DNA from: Planctomycetaceae bacterium UBA6163
GTDB taxonomy: Bacteria > Planctomycetota > Planctomycetia > Pirellulales > Pirellulaceae
DNA: 7,868 nt
Direction of reading: 5' to 3'
Assembly (NCBI GenBank): GCA_002428205.1
Contig: DIUH01000226.1
Location: forward strand, 8,677-16,544
Shown here piece after piece: positions 4,029 to 7,868 of this stretch. Made by a program: the position numbers and the translations under genes. Position 1 is the first letter of the stretch; each line of letters starts with the position of its first letter. The notes below the pieces were generated by a model that had not been told where the DNA came from, searched no databases, and saw only the letters and a program-made list of their open reading frames with translations.

Positions 4029-6245
4029 TCAGTCCAGCGGTAAGTTCGCCACCAGGAAAGACCACAAGTCGGCATACTCGTCGATCGATTTGCTGACCGG
4101 TGTTCCGGCACCATGTCCGGCACGTGTTTCGATGCGAATCAGCACCGGATGATGACACGATTGAGCATGTTGCAGCGCGGCGGCAAACTTGAAACTGTGA
4201 GCCGGCACGACGCGGTCATCGCGATCCGCGGTCGTAATCAGTGTCGCCGGATAGCAAGTCCCAGGGGCGAGCCGATGCAGCGGCGAGTAAGTCATCAGGT
4301 TTTGAAACTGTTTCGGATCGTCGCTGCTGCCAAACTCGCCGACCCAGGCCCATCCGATCGTAAACTTGTGGAACCGCAACATATCCATCACACCGACTGC
4401 GGGCAGGCACGCGCCGAACAGGTCAGGCCGCTGGGTCATCGCGGCACCGACCAACAATCCGCCGTTGCTGCCACCGCGAATCGCCAACCGCTTGGGCGCT
4501 GTGTAACCGAGCTTGATCAGGGTTTCTGCGGCAGCTATGAAGTCATCGAATACGTTTTGCTTTTTGAAAACCATGCCAGCTTCGTGCCACTGTCGCCCGT
4601 ATTCGCCACCGCCACGTAAGTTCGCAACCGCATAAATCCCACCGGCGTCCAACCACCCGGCAACCGCTGGCGAAAAGGCCGGCGTTAATGAAATGTCAAA
4701 CCCGCCATAGCCGTACAACAGCGCACGATTGTTGCCTTCAAGCACCGTGTCACGCTTGCGAGTGATCACCATCGGAACCTTTGTCCCGTCTTTGCTTGGA
4801 TAAAAAATCTGTTCGGTGACGTAAGCATCGACATCGATCGCGATTTTCGGCTGACGCCACAACGCGACTTCGTCTGTCTTTAAGTCGACTCGATAAATCG
4901 ACGTCGGTGTGACGTAGTTGGTAAACGAGAAAAAAGTCTCCGTCGCTTCACGCAATCCCTCGAATCCGCTAGCCGTCCCCAGTCCCGGTAACTCGAGTTG
5001 GCGAATCGGGTCACCGGCCAATGAAAAGATACTGACGGCGCTGCGCGCGTCCTTCAAATACGTGATGATGAAGCGGTCGCCCAACAGACTGGCCGATTCG
5101 ATCACATCGTCACCTTGTGCGATCACTTCACGTCGTTGGGCACCGTCAGAAGTCTTTACCGCGATCACACGACGACGCGGCGCATCGGCATCGGTCACCA
5201 AAAACATCTCGTCGCCTTCGATGCCGACAAATACATAATCGGCATCAAACCCGGTGATCAGCGGTTGGACCCGGGCGTCAGGATCCTTCAAATCTTTGAT
5301 AAAAATCTGCGACACGCTTTCGGTGCTGCGCCAATTGGAGATCACCAAATAGCGACCGTCGTCAGTCACCGTGGGTGAAAACCCCCATTCCTTTTCATCG
5401 TCACGTTTGTAAACCAGCGTGTCAGCGGATTGCGGTTGTCCGAGTTGGTGGAAGTAAAGTTTTTGAAAGTAGTTGACGCCCGACAGTTCTTCACCAGCGG
5501 CCGGTTCGTCATACCGACAATAAAAGAAACCGCTGGCGTTTGGCATCCAGGCAATGGGGCTGAACTTGACCCAGCGGATTTCGTCTGTGGCATCTTCGCC
5601 TGAAGCGACATCTCGCACCTTGATTGTCCGCCAATCGCTGCCGCCATCGGCTAGCGAATAAGCAATCAAACGGCCATCATCAGTCGGTTCCCATGACGAC
5701 AGCGCAACGGTGCCATCGGTGGAAAGCGTGTTCGGGTCCAGCAATACTTCCCGGGGAGATTCCAGGGAAGTTGACTTATAAAGAATGTTTTGGTTTTGCA
5801 GACCGTTGTTGTGGCTGAAGAAGTAGTATTTGCCGCGCCGCACCGGCGTGCTGAAACGCTCGAAGTTCCACAATTCGGTTAACCGCTTGACGAATCGTTC
5901 GCGTTCGGGAACCGCATCCAGGAATTGCCGCGTCGCTTCGTTCTGCGATGCAACCCACTGTGCGGTCGCTTCGCTTTCGTTCTCTTCCAACCAGCGATAC
6001 GGATCGGCAACTGTCGTGCCGTGATAGTCATCGACAACGTTACCGCGAGTCGTTTGGGGATAAGCGATGGACGGGCTTAGCGATTGTGCCATGGCGATCG
6101 ATTCAGGGTGTGTGAAGTTGAATTGTGCAATCGCGACCAAGCAAATGATAAAACTCGTTATACCGCACCTACAGGACAGTCGCACTGCACCCAGGTGGGC
6201 GGTATTCTTGAGGTCGAGGCGGTTGTTCTTGTCGGTAGTGTTCAC
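4029..6245 (-). CDS. Prolyl oligopeptidase, peptidase family S9A, exported
   Basis: The 738-aa protein matches prolyl oligopeptidases along its length. A hydrophobic segment at about 28-42 and a possible cleavage site after AMA (51-53) suggest export to the periplasm or beyond. The N-terminal family motif (VDDYHGTTVADPYRWLEE) is at 70-87, then a beta-propeller to about 480, then the alpha/beta-hydrolase domain. By comparison with the porcine enzyme, the triad is Ser593 (GGSNGG), Asp676 (DDRVVP) and His711 (AGHGAG). Tyr513 (LYGYGG) fits the oxyanion tyrosine. Trp634 (IGWAW) and Arg678 match the residues that hold proline, so cleavage after proline in short peptides is expected rather than the basic specificity of oligopeptidase B. 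The start is GTG 6245, without a Shine-Dalgarno. An ATG at 6092 (residue 52) would give a cytoplasmic form without the signal. The gene is divergent from comEC. Confidence 0.95.
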   Translation of the reverse strand: MNTTDKNNRLDLKNTAHLGAVRLSCRCGITSFIICLVAIAQFNFTHPESIAMAQSLSPSIAYPQTTRGNVVDDYHGTTVADPYRWLEENESEATAQWVASQNEATRQFLDAVPERERFVKRLTELWNFERFSTPVRRGKYYFFSHNNGLQNQNILYKSTSLESPREVLLDPNTLSTDGTVALSSWEPTDDGRLIAYSLADGGSDWRTIKVRDVASGEDATDEIRWVKFSPIAWMPNASGFFYCRYDEPAAGEELSGVNYFQKLYFHQLGQPQSADTLVYKRDDEKEWGFSPTVTDDGRYLVISNWRSTESVSQIFIKDLKDPDARVQPLITGFDADYVFVGIEGDEMFLVTDADAPRRRVIAVKTSDGAQRREVIAQGDDVIESASLLGDRFIITYLKDARSAVSIFSLAGDPIRQLELPGLGTASGFEGLREATETFFSFTNYVTPTSIYRVDLKTDEVALWRQPKIAIDVDAYVTEQIFYPSKDGTKVPMVITRKRDTVLEGNNRALLYGYGGFDISLTPAFSPAVAGWLDAGGIYAVANLRGGGEYGRQWHEAGMVFKKQNVFDDFIAAAETLIKLGYTAPKRLAIRGGSNGGLLVGAAMTQRPDLFGACLPAVGVMDMLRFHKFTIGWAWVGEFGSSDDPKQFQNLMTYSPLHRLAPGTCYPATLITTADRDDRVVPAHSFKFAAALQHAQSCHHPVLIRIETRAGHGAGTPVSKSIDEYADLWSFLVANLPLD

Positions 6246-6311
6246 GTGAGGTTTGGCCTTGTAAGTGGACAGATTTGAACACCGCTTCGTGGTTTCGATC
6301 GAATCGCAATC
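6246..6311. promoter_or_regulatory. Divergent intergenic region between the oligopeptidase and comEC
   Basis: If comEC starts at 6312, only 66 bp separate the two divergent starts, so the promoters would overlap or lie face to face. I see no convincing -10/-35 pair and no palindrome here. If comEC starts later (6390 or 6405), the region is correspondingly longer. Confidence 0.3.
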
Positions 6312-7868
6312 GTGGCGGAAGGGCGTATCAGATTGAGCTCAATTGAAAACGAAGCGAGGTGTTTCTGGTCGCGGCAACGCCCGTTTAATTTGCGTCGCCA
6401 ACCGATGATAACGATTGCCGCGGCCGGCGCGCTTGGGATCATGGCAGAGCAGGCCCAATCGATCACCCTAGCCGTACTCGGTCTGGTCGTCTTAATCGGT
6501 TTATGGCGTTTTTCAGAAACGGTGCGCTGGCGGCGGTGGGCGATTCTGATGGCGATTGTCTCGATCACCGCGGCGGTGCGATCGCGGTGGGACGAATCGA
6601 ATTATCAAACGGCAACGGTTCGAGAGTTCGTCACCGATGATTTGCAACCGGCGATTGTGGTTGGCAAAGTATCGGGCCTGGTTCAGCGTGTGGGCAAGCG
6701 TGAGGAAGATCTCAAGCAAGGCGAATCGCCCTGGATGACTCGGTTCAACGTTGATGTCTCGTCGATTCGACAGGGCGAGGCATTTCAAAACTGCCGCGGC
6801 CGGTTGTGGGTCAGTGTCGACACCGACGTCGAACAGGTTGGCACCGGCGATACGGTAAGGTTGTCAGGAAAAATCGCCGCTTTTATGCAACCGACGAATC
6901 CCGGCGAAACTGACATGCGATTGGTCGCTCGCAACCTTCGTCAACATGGCCGTCTGTTTGTGCGCGATGCCAGACAAGTGGAAACGATTCACCGTGCCTC
7001 ATGGGGATTGAATCGATTGGCCAACCGCATCTCGCTAAATGGCGAAAAGACGTTAATGAATTGTTTAGGCGAGGATACCGGAGCGCTTGCGGCGGCGCTG
7101 GTCGTCGGCAGACGCGGATCGTTGGCCCCAGAACTGCAAGATCAACTGCTGGAAACCGGAACGATCCACCTGTTGTCGGTCAGCGGTTTGCATATGGGAA
7201 TCGTGGCGATGATGTTGCGTGTGGTCGCCGCGTCGTTGGGGCTGCGCGGTATCGCACAGATCTTGTTTGTGGGAGGTTTTTGTTTGTTGTTTGTCGCTGT
7301 TACCGGCGGCCGTCCGCCCGTGTTGCGTGCCGCGATGCTGGTCGCGGTTGTGATGACCGCCGCAGCTTTTGATCGTCAATCTTTACCACTGAATTCGTTG
7401 GCCGCTGCGGCCGTGGTTTTGATGCTGATCAATCCGACCGATTTAGGCAGAGTCGGTGTACAATTGTCATTCGTCGCCGTCGCGACGCTGGTCAGTTGCG
7501 GCCATCGATATCGCGAAATCGACGATGAATTACGAGCCGAATCGAAACTCGACCGACTGGCCGAAACGGCCGCGTCGCCGCTGCGGATGCGATTGCGATG
7601 GGTGATCGGAAAACTGAACAACGCCCTATGGTTCAGCCTCTGTGTGACGCTGACTACGACGCCACTGGTCTGGATGCACTTTAACTTGGTCACACCCGTT
7701 GCGGTCTTTGCCAATGTTGTGCTCGGCGTGCCGATGACCGTCGCACTACTAAGCGGTTTGGTAGCGGTGGTGTGCGGAACGGTATCGGATCGACTCGCCT
7801 TTCCGGCGGGTGAAGTTTGTTATGCGGCATTATGGATCATGCAGCGAGTGATCGACGCGGCAGCCGAT
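6312..7868 (+). CDS. comEC: ComEC/Rec2 family DNA-uptake channel protein (3' partial)
   Basis: The frame opens after a TGA at 6276 and runs off the right edge; 519 codons are visible from GTG 6312. The first part matches the DUF4131 region of ComEC: hydrophobic stretches (ITIAAAGALGIMAE; LAVLGLVVLIGLW), a soluble beta-rich part, then PTNPGETD at 194-201. The Competence membrane domain follows, with its signature HLLSVSGLHMGI (around 286-297) and several helices to the end. ComEC forms the inner-membrane channel that moves single-stranded DNA into the cytoplasm during transformation. Many members carry a C-terminal metallo-beta-lactamase-like domain, which would lie outside this window. Start choice is uncertain: GTG 6312, TTG 6333 (GGAAGGG nine bases before), TTG 6390 and ATG 6405 are possible. 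The residues RRQP just before ATG 6405 resemble the RxPL that usually precedes the first helix, so I prefer an earlier start. Many bacteria keep comEC without known competence. Confidence 0.93.
   Translation, partial: MAEGRIRLSSIENEARCFWSRQRPFNLRRQPMITIAAAGALGIMAEQAQSITLAVLGLVVLIGLWRFSETVRWRRWAILMAIVSITAAVRSRWDESNYQTATVREFVTDDLQPAIVVGKVSGLVQRVGKREEDLKQGESPWMTRFNVDVSSIRQGEAFQNCRGRLWVSVDTDVEQVGTGDTVRLSGKIAAFMQPTNPGETDMRLVARNLRQHGRLFVRDARQVETIHRASWGLNRLANRISLNGEKTLMNCLGEDTGALAAALVVGRRGSLAPELQDQLLETGTIHLLSVSGLHMGIVAMMLRVVAASLGLRGIAQILFVGGFCLLFVAVTGGRPPVLRAAMLVAVVMTAAAFDRQSLPLNSLAAAAVVLMLINPTDLGRVGVQLSFVAVATLVSCGHRYREIDDELRAESKLDRLAETAASPLRMRLRWVIGKLNNALWFSLCVTLTTTPLVWMHFNLVTPVAVFANVVLGVPMTVALLSGLVAVVCGTVSDRLAFPAGEVCYAALWIMQRVIDAAAD

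Noticed and set aside
3850..4152. Plus-strand 100-aa frame across the oligopeptidase 3' end
   Set aside because: Its second half is antisense to the catalytic-domain end of the oligopeptidase, and its sequence shows low complexity from the 18-bp duplication (KNLSLVKNLSLV). No coding signal.
4113..4619. Plus-strand 168-aa frame inside the oligopeptidase gene
   Set aside because: It is wholly antisense to the best conserved part of the oligopeptidase, including Ser593, Asp676 and Trp634. Long antisense frames are common in GC-rich genes.
6242..6568. Minus-strand 108-aa frame over the start of comEC
   Set aside because: It overlaps the comEC frame, whose DUF4131-like sequence is recognisable, and it has no family resemblance.
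7001..7372. Plus-strand 123-aa frame inside comEC
   Set aside because: It is a shifted frame of comEC. The other frame there encodes the HLLSVSGLHMG signature.
738..7868. A new defence, toxin-antitoxin or mobile system
   Set aside because: No nuclease, toxin, integrase, transposase or other defence-type domain is visible. The genes are typical chromosomal ones with similar codon use and no sign of recent transfer.

Overview
The window looks like chromosomal DNA from a planctomycete of the Pirellulaceae (Rhodopirellula-like). The evidence is indirect: roughly mid-50s GC by eye, mostly weak or absent Shine-Dalgarno sequences, a short Lys/Ala/Pro histone H1-like protein, an exported prolyl oligopeptidase, and a degenerate sigma-54-activator-like protein with a Fis-type C-terminus. 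No RNA gene, insertion sequence, CRISPR array or phage gene was found.

Left part (1-2378, + strand). The window opens inside a coding region that begins with three in-frame 21-bp repeats. It continues into the C-terminal half of an AAA+/sigma-54-activator-like domain and a Fis-type helix-turn-helix, ending at 725. A 153-aa protein of unknown function (738-1199) follows after 12 nt in the same reading frame and is probably co-transcribed. After a 99-nt gap comes a full-length Mrp/ApbC-type P-loop ATPase (1299-2378), an iron-sulfur carrier/assembly family. It lacks the second cysteine of the usual C-terminal CxxC.

Middle part (2379-4028, mainly - strand). The Mrp gene converges on a small histone H1-like gene (2743 down to 2492). 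A hairpin with a poly-U tract on the minus strand lies between them. Upstream of the histone gene is an AT-rich region of about 290 bp with several inverted repeats. It is followed by a site-2 protease-like membrane metalloprotease (3832 down to 3038).

Right part (4029-7868). A prolyl oligopeptidase (S9A) with an N-terminal export signal is on the minus strand. It is followed by a perfect 18-bp tandem duplication that starts right after its stop codon. Divergent from it, a ComEC/Rec2-type DNA-uptake channel gene runs off the right edge.

Most genes are housekeeping-type and do not form one obvious pathway. I do not see a clearly new multi-gene system. The best leads are the degenerate, repeat-bearing regulator with its unknown in-frame partner, the cysteine-poor Mrp, and the histone gene with its structured upstream region.
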